NCBI GenBank assembly: GCA_023265995.1
Contig: JAHFSA010000002.1
Location: 124,001-188,000 of the forward strand
Length of the DNA stretch: 64,000 nucleotides
DNA from: Perlucidibaca sp.
GTDB lineage: Bacteria > Pseudomonadota > Gammaproteobacteria > Pseudomonadales > Moraxellaceae
Reading direction: 5' to 3'
The notes under the pieces were generated by a model that had not been told where the DNA came from, did not search any database, and saw nothing but the letters and a program-made list of their open reading frames with translations. The translations under genes and the position numbers were made by a program. Positions within the stretch are counted from its first letter, which is position 1. The number at the start of each line of letters is the position of its first letter. Positions 10,254 to 21,458 of this stretch are shown here, in pieces.

Positions 10254-11291
10254 TCAGGGGCGATAAGCCTGGATCCAGCCGGAAAGCTTGAGCGCCGGGT
10301 CGGAGGCGACACGCGACTTCACCGACTCGGCCACGGACTTGTCGAGCTCCGGGCCGATGCTGACGCGCCAGGCGCCATCGTGACCACCGAGAGCCGCGCG
10401 GAAACCCTTGGCACGCAGCTTGTCGACCAGCGCCTGGGCCTTGTCCTTGGCGCTCAGGCTGGCAACCTGCACGACCCAGGCCTGCGGCAGCGCCGGATCA
10501 GCAGCCTGCGCTGCCGCAGGCTTGCTCTCGGCCGCCTTCTCGGCGGGCTTGTCTGCTGCCTTGTCAGCCGGCTTTTCAGCCGTTTTGGCGGCTGTCTTGT
10601 CGGCGGCCGCAGCCTGAGCCTTCTTGTCGGCAGCAGCCTTGGCGGCCAGCTCCTTGTCAGCCTTTTCCTTCACAGCCTTGGCCTGGGCCAGCTTCTCGGC
10701 CCTGGCCTTTTCCTCGGCCAGACGTTTGGCCTCGGCGGCCTTCTTGTCAGCCAGCAGCTTCTGCTGCTCGGCCAGCTTCTGCTCCGCCGCCTTCTTTTCG
10801 GCAGCGGTCCTGGCCTGGGCAGCCTGGCGAGTCGCCTCGTCCAGACGCTCCTGCTCGGCCTTGATCTGTGCCGCATGCTTGTCCGCTGCCGCCTTGCTGG
10901 CAGCCGCCTCGGCAGAGGCTGCTGCGGCATCGGGAGCCGGCTCGACAACTGCCGGTGCCGCAGCCGCCGGTGCCTTGACCTTGCCGGCATCGACCATGCG
11001 GAACTGTTCCTCGACCGCCTGGGTCGGCGCGTTATCGCTCACCTGCGCCGGCTGCACCGGGTAGAACGTCGGCTCGCCGTGGCTGGCACTGATGCCCTGC
11101 TCCAGAGTCTTGGCCTCGGTCTGCAAGGCAGGCGCCAGCTGGGCCGTGGTCGGCGTCACCGGAGGTGCCGGCGGAGTCGGCGGCTGCAGGGCGCGGACAC
11201 CGGCCCCTTCGAGCAACATCGGGAGGAACAGGATGGCGCCGGCCACCAGGACCACACCACCGAGAATGCGCTGCTTGACTGCGATATCCAT
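10254..11291 (-). CDS. SPOR-domain protein (DedD-like)
   Basis: N-terminal TM, long Ala/Lys-rich coiled region, C-terminal SPOR domain (WVVQVASLSAKDKAQALVDKLRAKGFRA...WRVSIGPE). Confidence 0.87.
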   Translation of the reverse strand: MDIAVKQRILGGVVLVAGAILFLPMLLEGAGVRALQPPTPPAPPVTPTTAQLAPALQTEAKTLEQGISASHGEPTFYPVQPAQVSDNAPTQAVEEQFRMVDAGKVKAPAAAAPAVVEPAPDAAAASAEAAASKAAADKHAAQIKAEQERLDEATRQAAQARTAAEKKAAEQKLAEQQKLLADKKAAEAKRLAEEKARAEKLAQAKAVKEKADKELAAKAAADKKAQAAAADKTAAKTAEKPADKAADKPAEKAAESKPAAAQAADPALPQAWVVQVASLSAKDKAQALVDKLRAKGFRAALGGHDGAWRVSIGPELDKSVAESVKSRVASDPALKLSGWIQAYRP

Positions 11292-11294
11292 GCC

Positions 11295-12551
11295 TCAATC
11301 ACCCGATGCCAGAATGGCTGCCACTGTATGGAAAGAACCGAAGACGACGATTCTATCGTCTGCCCTCGCCTGCTGGCGAGCCGCCGCCAATGCCGCCGTC
11401 ACGCTTTCGTGCTCGCCGGCCGGCTGCAGACCCTGCGCACGCAGCTTCGCGACCAGTTCGGCCAGGCTGCAGCCACGCGCCACATCAAGACCGGCCGGCC
11501 ACCAATGCGTGACCTGCGCCGCCGAGGCGGCAATGACACCATCGATATCCTTGTCGCGCAGCATGGCGAAGACGGCATGCGTCTCCTGCCCTGCTGTCGC
11601 CGGCGGCAGATGCTGCCAGAGAAAACGCACACCATGGGGGTTGTGGCCTACATCCAGCCAGATATCCGGTGCCGTGGCGATGCGCTGGGCGCGTCCGCTG
11701 ACGGCCGCCAGCGGCAGCCCGGCACGAATCGCCGTGGCATCGACCCGCAAGGCGCTGACCCCGGCCAGCGCCTGCAAGGCCGCCAGCGCGGTGGCGGCGT
11801 TCTCGCAGGCCAGCCCGGGCAGCGGCAAGGCATCGAGGCGACCGAAAGCGGCCCCCTGCCAGCTCCAGCCGTCAGTGCCGACCGTGAAATCGTAATCATG
11901 TCCCTTGATGGCCGCCGGCGCCGCCAGCGCGGCCGCCAGCTCCAGCAATACCGGCTGCGGCTCGCGCTCGCCCAGCACCACCGGCCGCCCGGCACGCATG
12001 ATGCCGGCCTTCTCGCGGGCGATCTGCGCGCGGGTGTCACCGAGCCAGTCCTGATGATCGAGATCGACACTGGTGATGACGGCGACATCGGCATCGACCA
12101 GATTGACGGCATCGAGACGACCGCCGAGACCGACCTCCAGCACCACCAGATCAGGCTGCTGGCGCTGAAACCACCAGAAGGCCGCCAGCGTGGTGTGCTC
12201 GAAATAGGTCAGCGAAACGTCGCCGCGCGCGGCCTCGACGGCATCCAGCGCGCGCACCAGATCGGCGTCGGCCACGGGCTCGCCATCGAGGCAGATGCGC
12301 TCGTTGAAACGGATGAGATGCGGCGAGGTATAGCTGGCCACACGCCAGCCGGCAGCGCGCGCGATGGCGACCAGCGTGGCCACCGTCGAGCCCTTGCCGT
12401 TGGTGCCCGCCACAGTGATCACCGGCACCGCGAAACGGCGTGCCGCGAGGCGATCGGCGACCTGGCCGACGCGCTCGAGGCCGAGATCGATGGCGGAGGG
12501 ATGGCGCTGTTCGAGCGCCTGCAGCCAGGCATCCAGCGTGGGGAAAGTCAT
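11295..12551 (-). CDS. folC: Bifunctional folylpolyglutamate/dihydrofolate synthase
   Basis: VAGTNGKGSTVATL, YTSPHLIRFNERI, Mur ligase-like; next to accD. Confidence 0.94.
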   Translation of the reverse strand: MTFPTLDAWLQALEQRHPSAIDLGLERVGQVADRLAARRFAVPVITVAGTNGKGSTVATLVAIARAAGWRVASYTSPHLIRFNERICLDGEPVADADLVRALDAVEAARGDVSLTYFEHTTLAAFWWFQRQQPDLVVLEVGLGGRLDAVNLVDADVAVITSVDLDHQDWLGDTRAQIAREKAGIMRAGRPVVLGEREPQPVLLELAAALAAPAAIKGHDYDFTVGTDGWSWQGAAFGRLDALPLPGLACENAATALAALQALAGVSALRVDATAIRAGLPLAAVSGRAQRIATAPDIWLDVGHNPHGVRFLWQHLPPATAGQETHAVFAMLRDKDIDGVIAASAAQVTHWWPAGLDVARGCSLAELVAKLRAQGLQPAGEHESVTAALAAARQQARADDRIVVFGSFHTVAAILASGD

Positions 12552-12626
12552 TGCGCGGGGCATCTTCCGGAAAGCACCGGGCCCGGCCCCGTCATGCAAC
12601 GGGAGCCGGGCCACGGAGAGGAGTCG

Positions 12627-13490
<864 letters not shown>

Positions 13491-13537
13491 GTCTGCAACT
13501 CCATGTGACACCGTGCTTGTGGCCGGTGTCGCGGCCC

Positions 13538-14344
13538 TCAGGCCTGATCTATCGCTGCCCTCATGGGAGCAAGAATCGCTGCCAGGGCAGCCGGGATGGT
13601 TTCGGGCGTGACCGATCGGTCACCGGCGCACTGTACCAGAACCGACCCGACCACGACACCATCCGCGCAACGTGCCACGGCAGCGGCGGAAGCTGCGTCC
13701 TTGATACCAAAACCCACGCCGATGGGCAATTGCGTGACCGTGCGCAATTCGGCGATACGGCGCTCGACAGCATCGACATCGAGCGTGGCGGCACCGGTCA
13801 CACCCTTCAGCGAGACATAGTAGACATAGCCGCTGGCAGCAGCGGTTATGCGGGCGGCACGCGCCATGGTGGTGGTCGGCGCCAGCAGGAAGATGGGGTC
13901 GAGGCCGACACGACGGAACTCGGCCGACAGCTCGTCGGCTTCTTCCGGCGGCAGATCGACGGTGAGCACACCATCGACACCGGCAGCAGCGGCGGCATCG
14001 GCGAAGGCGGCATAGCCGGTGATCTCGATGGGGTTGAGGTAACCCATGAGCACCACAGGCGTCAGGTCGTCGCGCTGACGGAACTCGCTGACCATGGCCA
14101 GCACGTCATGCAGGCTGACGTTGTGCTTGAGCGCACGTTCGTGACCGAGCGTGATGGTCGGGCCGTCGGCCATGGGATCGGAGAACGGCACACCGAGCTC
14201 GATGACATCGGCACCGGCCTCGACCAGCGCATGCAGCGCCTTGACCGTGACGCCCGGCTCGGGATCGCCAGCCACGATGTAGGGAATCAGGGCCTTGCGG
14301 CCGCGGGCCTTGAGGGACTGGAAATGGGCGGACAGACGGCTCAC
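13538..14344 (-). CDS. trpA: Tryptophan synthase alpha chain
   Basis: [39 protein letters not shown] start. Confidence 0.96.
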   Translation of the reverse strand: MSRLSAHFQSLKARGRKALIPYIVAGDPEPGVTVKALHALVEAGADVIELGVPFSDPMADGPTITLGHERALKHNVSLHDVLAMVSEFRQRDDLTPVVLMGYLNPIEITGYAAFADAAAAAGVDGVLTVDLPPEEADELSAEFRRVGLDPIFLLAPTTTMARAARITAAASGYVYYVSLKGVTGAATLDVDAVERRIAELRTVTQLPIGVGFGIKDAASAAAVARCADGVVVGSVLVQCAGDRSVTPETIPAALAAILAPMRAAIDQA

Positions 14345-14348
14345 AGAC

Positions 14349-15590
14349 TCATACCTCGATGTTTTCGATGCTGGCGACCGTCATCAGGTCCTTGTCGCCA
14401 CGGCCGGACAGGTTGCAGATGATGATCTGGTCCTTGCGCATGGTCGGCGCCAGCTTCTGCGTGTAGGCGATGGCGTGGCTGGATTCCAGCGCCGGGATGA
14501 TGCCCTCGGTGCGGGTCAGCGTATGGAAGCCGGCCAGCGCCTCGCTGTCGTTGATGGCGACATAGTTGACGCGACCGATGTCCTTGAGCCAGCTGTGCTC
14601 GGGGCCGACGCCGGGGTAGTCGAGACCGGCGGAAACCGAATGCGTCTCGATGATCTGGCCGTTGTCATCGCTCATCAGATAGGTGCGGTTGCCGTGCAGC
14701 ACGCCAATGCGGCCGGCATTGAGCGGCGCCGAATGCTGCCCTGCCCCTGCGGCGATGCCGTGACCGGCGGCCTCGACGCCATACATGGCGACCGACTCAT
14801 CAGTGAGGAAGGGATGGAACAGACCGATGGCATTGGAGCCGCCACCAACGCAAGCGACCAGGGCATCCGGCAGCCTGCCGGTCTGGGTCAGGCACTGGGC
14901 ACGGGCTTCGCGGCCGATGATGCTCTGGAAGTCGCGCACCAGCATGGGGTACGGGTGCGGACCCGCCACCGTGCCGATGATGTAGAAGGTGTTGTCGACG
15001 TTGGTGACCCAGTCGCGCATGGCTTCGTTCATGGCGTCCTTGAGCGTCTTCGAGCCCGAGGTCACCGGCACCACGGTGGCACCCAGCAGCTTCATGCGAT
15101 AGACGTTGGGAGCCTGGCGCTTGACGTCCTCGGCACCCATGTAGACCACGCACTCCATGCCGAGACGGGCGGCGATGGTCGCCGTCGCCACGCCATGCTG
15201 GCCGGCGCCGGTCTCGGCGATGACGCGGGTCTTGCCCGAATGCTTGGCGAGCAGGGCCTGGCCGATGGTGTTGTTGACCTTGTGCGCGCCAGTGTGATTC
15301 AGGTCTTCGCGCTTGAGATAGATCTGCGCGCCGCCGAGCTCGCGGCTCCAGCGCTCGGCATGATAGAGCGGCGACGGCCGGCCGACGTAGTTGGCGAGGT
15401 CACGGTCGAACTCGGCGAGGAAGTCCGGATCGTCCTTGAGGCGGGCATAGAGGCTTTCCAGCTCTTCCAGCGCGCACATCAGGGTTTCCGAGACGAAGCG
15501 CCCGCCGTGACGGCCGAAGCGGCCGTGGTCATCGGGGAACTGCGTGTAATCGATGTTCTGGTGTTCCCGCTGCCGGGATGTTTGAGTCAT
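14349..15590 (-). CDS. trpB: Tryptophan synthase beta chain
   Basis: [35 protein letters not shown]. Confidence 0.97.
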   Translation of the reverse strand: MTQTSRQREHQNIDYTQFPDDHGRFGRHGGRFVSETLMCALEELESLYARLKDDPDFLAEFDRDLANYVGRPSPLYHAERWSRELGGAQIYLKREDLNHTGAHKVNNTIGQALLAKHSGKTRVIAETGAGQHGVATATIAARLGMECVVYMGAEDVKRQAPNVYRMKLLGATVVPVTSGSKTLKDAMNEAMRDWVTNVDNTFYIIGTVAGPHPYPMLVRDFQSIIGREARAQCLTQTGRLPDALVACVGGGSNAIGLFHPFLTDESVAMYGVEAAGHGIAAGAGQHSAPLNAGRIGVLHGNRTYLMSDDNGQIIETHSVSAGLDYPGVGPEHSWLKDIGRVNYVAINDSEALAGFHTLTRTEGIIPALESSHAIAYTQKLAPTMRKDQIIICNLSGRGDKDLMTVASIENIEV

Positions 15591-16222
15591 GCGGAACGTA
15601 CTCCTGCCATGAAGGCGTGTATTTTGGCGGCGTCCTTGACGCCCTTGGCGTACTCGACGCCTCCGCTGACATCCACCGCATACGGGCGGGTCTGGCGGAT
15701 GGCCTCGGCCACATTGTCCGGCGTCAGGCCGCCCGCCAGGATCAGCGGGCGACGGCTGTCGGCCGGGACGAGATTCCAGTCGAACTGCAGTCCGGTGCCA
15801 CCCGGCAGCTCGGGATGCCAGGCATCGAGCAGGATGCCGCGGGCATCGGGGTGCTCCGCCATGACCGCGGCCAGATCCTGCCCCGGCTGCACGCGCAGGG
15901 CCTTGATCCAGGGCCGGCCGAAGCGGGCGCAGTCTGCATTGCTTTCATTGCCGTGAAATTGCAGCAGATCCAGCGGCACCTGCGCGAGCGTGTCGCGCAG
16001 CTCGGCCTCGGAAGCATCGACAAAAAGGCCGACACTGGTCACGAACGGCGGCAGCTGCGCCAGGATGGCAGCGGCCTGGGCCGGGCTGACCACACGCGGG
16101 CTGGCTGCGTAGAAAACGAAACCGAGCGCGTCGGCACCTGCCTCGATGGCTGCCAGCGCATCTTCAAGGCGAGTGATGCCACAGATTTTGACGCGCACGC
16201 GCGCCGACGCGGTAGTGGACAA
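15587..16222 (-). CDS. trpF: Phosphoribosylanthranilate isomerase
   Basis: [30 protein letters not shown]; 4-nt overlap with trpB; start TTG 16222 or GTG 16198. Confidence 0.95.
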   Translation of the reverse strand: MSTTASARVRVKICGITRLEDALAAIEAGADALGFVFYAASPRVVSPAQAAAILAQLPPFVTSVGLFVDASEAELRDTLAQVPLDLLQFHGNESNADCARFGRPWIKALRVQPGQDLAAVMAEHPDARGILLDAWHPELPGGTGLQFDWNLVPADSRRPLILAGGLTPDNVAEAIRQTRPYAVDVSGGVEYAKGVKDAAKIHAFMAGVRSA

Positions 16223-16309
16223 AACGAAAAGGTCCGGGGATCTGAAGCATTGGAGTGTAGCAAAGGCTGGTCGCGGCGTCAGGCTGGAGAAGATGACGTT
16301 GCGCCAGTG

Positions 16310-16350
16310 ATGACGGCAGGCGAGGCGTCGTTGCCCTCGCCTGCCGTCAT
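16310..16350. terminator. Long hairpin between FimV-like gene and trpF (possible terminator or attenuator)
   Basis: Perfect 16-bp arms ATGACGGCAGGCGAGG / CCTCGCCTGCCGTCAT, 9-nt loop; no clear U-tract. Confidence 0.55.
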
Positions 16351-16355
16351 GGCGA

Positions 16356-17354
16356 TCACTTCTTGCGGTTCTTCAGGAAGTCGACCAGGAAGGCGCCACC
16401 CATCATGAGGCCGATGCCGGCCAGCATGAGAGCCTCCATCGAGCCCGACGGACCCTCGAGCGAGCTCGAACCGGCACTGGCATCAGCCGGTGCGGCGGCC
16501 TCAGGTTCGGCGCTGGCCGTGGCGCCGGCATCGGTTGCCGTGGCATCGGTCGCTGCCGCGTCGGCGGCCGGAGCGGCCTCCATCGAAGCATCGGCAGGTG
16601 CCTGACCATCGGCGGCGACAGCGGCATCGGCAGCCGGAGCGGCTTCAGTGGTCGCGGCCGGAGCTGCTGCGGCAGCCGCTGCAGGAGCGGCAGATGCTGC
16701 AGCGGGCGCCGGTGCGGCGGCCGGAGCCGGGGCTGCTGCCGGAGCAGGGGCTGCCGCTACCGGAGCGGGTGCCGGGGCTGCTGCGACAGGTGCCGGAGCC
16801 GGTGCGGCCTCGGCAGCAGGAGCAGCGACGACAGCCTTGGGCTTGGGCTTGTGCACACGCGGCTTGACCGGACGCGGACGATCCGCGAAGGCGGAAGCGG
16901 ACGACATGGAGCCGTGCGGACGCTCGACGGCAGCTGCCGACGGCGGCGCCAGCGGCGCGGCGGAATCGGACAGGCGCGAACCGACCTGCTGCAGGCTGCC
17001 CTGACCCAGCGCCTGGATCTCGACCAGGAAGCTGACGGCATCGCCGCTGATCGGCTTGCTGCTGCTGGCACGGACAACGACGCGCTGATCGGACGTGGCG
17101 AGGACACGGAAGCTGACGCTGTCAGCCCAGTCCGGACGCGTCAGGCCAAGACGCCTGTACTCGCTGTCGGATGCCATGCGCAGGGTCACATCGGAGGCAC
17201 GGGCGGCGCCCAGATCCATCAGCTCGATGTCCATGCGCAAAGGCTGATCGGGTGCCGACCACGCCACCATGTTGTTGACACCAATGGCTGCCGCCGGGCC
17301 GGACAAGGCCAGTGCGAGGGCAAACACCATGGATTGTCGTGAACTACGCTTCAT
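16356..17354 (-). CDS. FimV N-terminal-domain-like protein with Ala/Pro-rich region and C-terminal TM
   Basis: Signal peptide; [53 protein letters not shown] resembles FimV N-terminal; ends [27 protein letters not shown]. Confidence 0.72.
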   Translation of the reverse strand: MKRSSRQSMVFALALALSGPAAAIGVNNMVAWSAPDQPLRMDIELMDLGAARASDVTLRMASDSEYRRLGLTRPDWADSVSFRVLATSDQRVVVRASSSKPISGDAVSFLVEIQALGQGSLQQVGSRLSDSAAPLAPPSAAAVERPHGSMSSASAFADRPRPVKPRVHKPKPKAVVAAPAAEAAPAPAPVAAAPAPAPVAAAPAPAAAPAPAAAPAPAAASAAPAAAAAAAPAATTEAAPAADAAVAADGQAPADASMEAAPAADAAATDATATDAGATASAEPEAAAPADASAGSSSLEGPSGSMEALMLAGIGLMMGGAFLVDFLKNRKK

Positions 17355-17448
17355 GACTCCTTCTCCCTGCTTGAAAACTTACACAATGTAACGAAGTAAA
17401 CCCGGTTCACGGCACGAAGCCAATGGGTGGCGATGCTATTTGTCTGAT

Positions 17449-18291
17449 CTATTTGTCCGACAACGGCCAACCGGCCATCCAGAGCGGTCCCGTCACCGGC
17501 TCGCGCGGCAACTCGAACTGCGGCGGATAAAGCGCATTGACGAAATAGAGACCATCCGGCGATGCCGTCACGCCACCCAGCGTGCGGTCACGGCTGACCA
17601 GTACTTCGGCAGCCCAGCCCGGCTCGGCCTTGCCCTGCCCTATGGCCATCAGCACACCGGCGATGTTGCGCACCATGTGATGCAGAAAGCCGTCGGCCTG
17701 GATATCGAGCCGGATCAGCGGGCCACGCTGCTCGATATGAAGAAAGTGGACATCGCGCACCGGGCGGTTGGACTGGCAGGCGACCGCGCGGAAGGCGCTG
17801 AAATCATGCACGCCGACCAGCGCCTGCGCCGCTTCCTGCATGGGTGCCAGCTCGAGCGGGTGGTAATGCCAGGTGGCGCGGCCGGCGAGCAGGCTGGAGC
17901 GCCGCGGATGGTTGTAGATGATGTAGTGATAACGCCGGGCGATGGCCTTGAAGCGGGCATGGAAGCCGTCATCGACCGGCCGTATCCAGCGCAGGGCAAT
18001 GCTTTCCGGCAGCAGCGTGTTGACGCCCATGAGCCAGCTGCGCTCGCTGCGCGGTGACGGGCTGTCGAAGTGGGCAATCATGCCGGAGCCATGCACGCCG
18101 GCATCGGTGCGCCCGGCGGCATGCACCACGACCGGATGATTGGCGACCTTGGCGATGGCCTGCTCCAGCGTCAGCTGAACGCTGGGCACCCCCTCCTGCT
18201 GCGTCTGCCAGCCACGAAAGGCACGGCCGTCATATTCGACACCGATGGCATAACGCCGCGACTCGGACACCTGCTGCTCCCCTGCTGACAA
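17449..18291 (-). CDS. truA: tRNA pseudouridine(38-40) synthase
   Basis: GVEYDGRAFRGWQTQ, HAAGRTDAGVHGSGMIAHF; start TTG 18291 or GTG 18270. Confidence 0.95.
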   Translation of the reverse strand: MSAGEQQVSESRRYAIGVEYDGRAFRGWQTQQEGVPSVQLTLEQAIAKVANHPVVVHAAGRTDAGVHGSGMIAHFDSPSPRSERSWLMGVNTLLPESIALRWIRPVDDGFHARFKAIARRYHYIIYNHPRRSSLLAGRATWHYHPLELAPMQEAAQALVGVHDFSAFRAVACQSNRPVRDVHFLHIEQRGPLIRLDIQADGFLHHMVRNIAGVLMAIGQGKAEPGWAAEVLVSRDRTLGGVTASPDGLYFVNALYPPQFELPREPVTGPLWMAGWPLSDK

Positions 18292-18297
18292 ACCGGA

Positions 18298-19893
18298 TCA
18301 GGCCAGCGACTGCAGCATCTGGCTGGCGCGCTGGCGCTGCTCCGATGTGCCACCTTGCTGCACCATGGCGAGCAGATCGCGCGCAGGCTGCACTTCCCTC
18401 ATCTCGATATAGGCCTGGGCCAGATCAAGACGGGTCTGGTGAGCTTCGGCCTCGCTGTCGGTGAGGAAGTCGTACTCCTCGTCGGCCGGCTCCTCCGGCC
18501 AGGCCAGGGCAGGGTCCGGCGGCAGCGGCTGGAACTCCGCGAAGACCGGCTGCGGCTCGGCCGGCTTGTCGGACAACAGCGGAACCTCCTCGGAGGAACG
18601 GATGCGGATCAGCACGAACATCGCGATCAGACCGGCAAAGACGATCCAGACCCAGGTCTCGGCGCTGATGCCGGAGTCCTTGTCGGCAGCCGCCTTGGTC
18701 ATGTCCTTCTTGATATCGCCGGGCGCATTGCGGTCGAACGCGGCGAGACGCTCGTTCAGCACCTTGAGCCGGGCATCCTGCTCGCCGGTGTGCTTCGTCA
18801 GGTCCTGCAGCTTCTCGCTAAGGGCCTTGCGCTCGGCCAGCAGACGGCTGCGGGCCTGTTCGGCGGCGGCCTGCAGTTCACGGGTTTCCAGCGCCTCGCC
18901 GGCATTCGCGGCGGCCGCATCGGCACCGGCGGCACGCCCCTGATCGCCCTTGCCGGGCGCCACCAGAGTCAGCGTGACTTCATTGTCAGCCGCCGTCGGA
19001 CGCTCTGCGGCAGACGCGGACTCAGCGGCAACAACGGCCGGTCGCGACAGGCTGGCCGACTCGCCACGCTCGGCATGGCTGAGCCAGGATGCGGCCTGAC
19101 GTGGCGAGGACACAGGGTTGGTATCGAGGTCGGGCAGCTTGAGGCGGGCACCCACGCGGAGACGATTGATGTCGCCACCGATGAACGCCCCGGGATTGTT
19201 CTCGCGAATGATCTGCTGACGCTGCGCCAGATCGAGGTTGGACGCATCCCAGGACTCGGCCAGGGCACTGAGGGTATCGCCAGGCTGGACTTCAAGCGTG
19301 CCACCGGCGGAGGGAGTCCGGGGCGGCGCGGCTTCAGCCACGGCCGGGATCACGGTGCTGTCGCTGCCGGCAGCAGTGGCGCCGGGCACGGCCGGAACAG
19401 TCGTCGCGGCAGTTGCCGGTGCCGCCTCGGGCTGAACCGGGATGACCGTGGGCTCGGGCAGACGCAAGGGCTCGGATGCCGACACTGCCGGCATCTCGCC
19501 GGGCTCGCGCACCAGAGAGGAGACCTGCTGCAGGCGGGCATGGCCGGGCCAGGCGATCATGACCAGGAAGCTGACGCGCTGGCCGGGAGCCATCTGCGGG
19601 CCGGCGGCACGTGCCAGCACCTGCCCCTGCTCGCCACGCACAACGCTGAAGTGCAGCTGATCAAGCCAGGCCGGGCGTGCCATGCCCAGTCCGGCGTGTT
19701 CATCCGCCGAGGCTGGCGTGACGACAATGTCCTTTTCGGCAATGCCGAAAAGATCAGTCAGCTCGATTTCAACATTGAGCGGCGAACCGGCAGCCGCCAC
19801 GGCGCGCATGTCACTGACGGTGATCGCGCCAGCCGGCATGGCGAGCGCCATGCCCCATGCCAATGCTGCCGCATGCCCCAGCCATCGCCCCAT
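18298..19893 (-). CDS. FimV-like protein with LysM and FimV C-terminal-type domain
   Basis: FimV N-terminal-like region, LEVQPGDTLSALAESWDASNLDLAQRQQIIRENNPGAFIGGDINRLRVGARLKLP, single TM, C-terminal LDLAQAYIEMREVQPARDLLAMVQQGGTSEQRQRASQMLQSL. Confidence 0.85.
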   Translation of the reverse strand: MGRWLGHAAALAWGMALAMPAGAITVSDMRAVAAAGSPLNVEIELTDLFGIAEKDIVVTPASADEHAGLGMARPAWLDQLHFSVVRGEQGQVLARAAGPQMAPGQRVSFLVMIAWPGHARLQQVSSLVREPGEMPAVSASEPLRLPEPTVIPVQPEAAPATAATTVPAVPGATAAGSDSTVIPAVAEAAPPRTPSAGGTLEVQPGDTLSALAESWDASNLDLAQRQQIIRENNPGAFIGGDINRLRVGARLKLPDLDTNPVSSPRQAASWLSHAERGESASLSRPAVVAAESASAAERPTAADNEVTLTLVAPGKGDQGRAAGADAAAANAGEALETRELQAAAEQARSRLLAERKALSEKLQDLTKHTGEQDARLKVLNERLAAFDRNAPGDIKKDMTKAAADKDSGISAETWVWIVFAGLIAMFVLIRIRSSEEVPLLSDKPAEPQPVFAEFQPLPPDPALAWPEEPADEEYDFLTDSEAEAHQTRLDLAQAYIEMREVQPARDLLAMVQQGGTSEQRQRASQMLQSLA

Positions 19894-19952
19894 GATCCAC
19901 TCCCTCGATGATTCTTGCCGGCCCGTGTCCGATGCCCGCGATATTCGCCGAA

Positions 19953-21416
19953 TCAACCCTCTTCCAGCAAGGAATCCCGGCGTCTACGTGCACGTACGGC
20001 CAGAAACAGGGCCAGCAGGATCGCCGGCAGCAGGAACAGAGCGACCGTCACCACTCTGTCCCAAGGTATGTGCGACTGCGCCCGTGCCGCCGGCATGCGC
20101 CCGAGCTCGGCCAGACGAGCATCCAGCACATGCAGCCTGCGGTCCTGCTCGGCACTCTGCACACCCAGTGCCTGCAGGCGCGCACGCAGCTGCTGGCGCC
20201 TGCCGAGCAGGTCATTGTGCAAGGCTTCGGCAGCCGCCAGCGCCTGCCCGGACGGAGGACCGCCAGCCGTCCCGGCAGCACCCTGCCCCTGTCCTGTGCC
20301 GACCGGACCTGCGCTCGCCGTCGGCGCGACCAAAGTGAGTCGGAGCTCCGGACGGGGTGGCGCCTGCGACGGCACCTCGGCGGCCACCTCGACAGGCCTG
20401 GACAGATGCGCAGCGGCCTCCTCGGCCGGGACAGCACCAGGCTCAGGCAAGATCAGCACGACATCGGCACGCAGACGGTCGGGATTGCCGCCGACGAAGG
20501 CATGCGGGTTGTTGGCGACTATCAGTCGCTGCCTGTTCGCCAGGCTCACGCCCGGCACGGGCCAGGCACTCGCCAGACGACTGAGTGTGTCACCAGGCCT
20601 GACCTGGATCCGGGCACCCGGCAGCGCTGATACCGGCACGGCGACACGCGCCGGGGCCGGAGCTGGTGCAGGAGCTGGTGCAGGAGTGGGGGCCTGGACT
20701 GGAGTCGGAGCTGGCGTCAGGGCTGGTGTCGATCGCGGCGGCGCAGGAATGATGACCGCCGGCTCCGGCGCCTGCGGAGGCTCGGCTGGTGCCGGTGCAG
20801 GGGCAGGTTCGGGCTCTGGCGCCGAACGCTGGTAGGGAACCCAGGCCGGATCGGGCAGATAGTAGTTCGGCTTTCCCGTCGCTGCTGCCGGCTCCGGCAC
20901 AGGAGTCGCTGCGCTGGCCACCGGCGCCGATGCAGTCGCTGCCGGCAGCACGACCGGAGCCGCCGGAACCGGAACCGGGGCCGGCAAGGTCACCGGCACT
21001 TGCGGCCGCAGGCGTGCCGGCTCGGGCAGCGTGGCATAGACCTGCTGCCACATCAGATGGCCCGGCCAGACTATGCGCAGCAGCATGGCCACGCCCGGGC
21101 CGGTCATAACTTGCGGGGAAGACACATAGAGCATGGCGCGATTGCCGGCCAGCGGAACGAGGACGCAGCGCAGCTGCTCGCCCCAGGAGGGATAGGGCAT
21201 GCCGAGGCGCTGATAGTCCTCGGCCCAGGCCATGCCGACACCGATTTCCGAGGTTGGCACGCCCTGCAGATCGGAGAGGGTCAGTTCCAGCCGCAGCGGC
21301 TCGCCGACCTGCGAGCGCGGCTGCGTATCGGTGACGACCAGGGCCGACGCCTGCAACGGCAGTGCCAGCAACACCGCCGCCGAACACGCGGCCAACCGCC
21401 AGGAATTCCGCTGCAT
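19953..21416 (-). CDS. FimV-like protein (N-terminal domain, Pro/Ala linker, LysM-like, TM)
   Basis: SQVGEPLRLELTLSDLQGVPTSEIGVGMAWAEDYQRLGMPYPSWGEQLR; VRPGDTLSRLASAWP...NNPHAFVGGNPDRLRADVVLILP; C-terminal TM. Confidence 0.8.
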   Translation of the reverse strand: MQRNSWRLAACSAAVLLALPLQASALVVTDTQPRSQVGEPLRLELTLSDLQGVPTSEIGVGMAWAEDYQRLGMPYPSWGEQLRCVLVPLAGNRAMLYVSSPQVMTGPGVAMLLRIVWPGHLMWQQVYATLPEPARLRPQVPVTLPAPVPVPAAPVVLPAATASAPVASAATPVPEPAAATGKPNYYLPDPAWVPYQRSAPEPEPAPAPAPAEPPQAPEPAVIIPAPPRSTPALTPAPTPVQAPTPAPAPAPAPAPARVAVPVSALPGARIQVRPGDTLSRLASAWPVPGVSLANRQRLIVANNPHAFVGGNPDRLRADVVLILPEPGAVPAEEAAAHLSRPVEVAAEVPSQAPPRPELRLTLVAPTASAGPVGTGQGQGAAGTAGGPPSGQALAAAEALHNDLLGRRQQLRARLQALGVQSAEQDRRLHVLDARLAELGRMPAARAQSHIPWDRVVTVALFLLPAILLALFLAVRARRRRDSLLEEG

Positions 21417-21458
21417 GCGCCCTACTCCCTGCCTGTCCGTGCAGGGATAGTGGCTGAA

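Noticed and set aside
10600-10930. Repetitive Ala/Lys-rich stretch considered as a possible repeat array
   Set aside because: It is the coiled linker of the SPOR-domain protein, common in DedD/TolA-like proteins; no conserved spacers as in CRISPR
17380-17450. Short imperfect repeat ATTTGTCtGA/ATTTGTCcGA near the end of truA
   Set aside because: Only about 10 bp and overlaps the truA stop; insufficient to call a regulatory element
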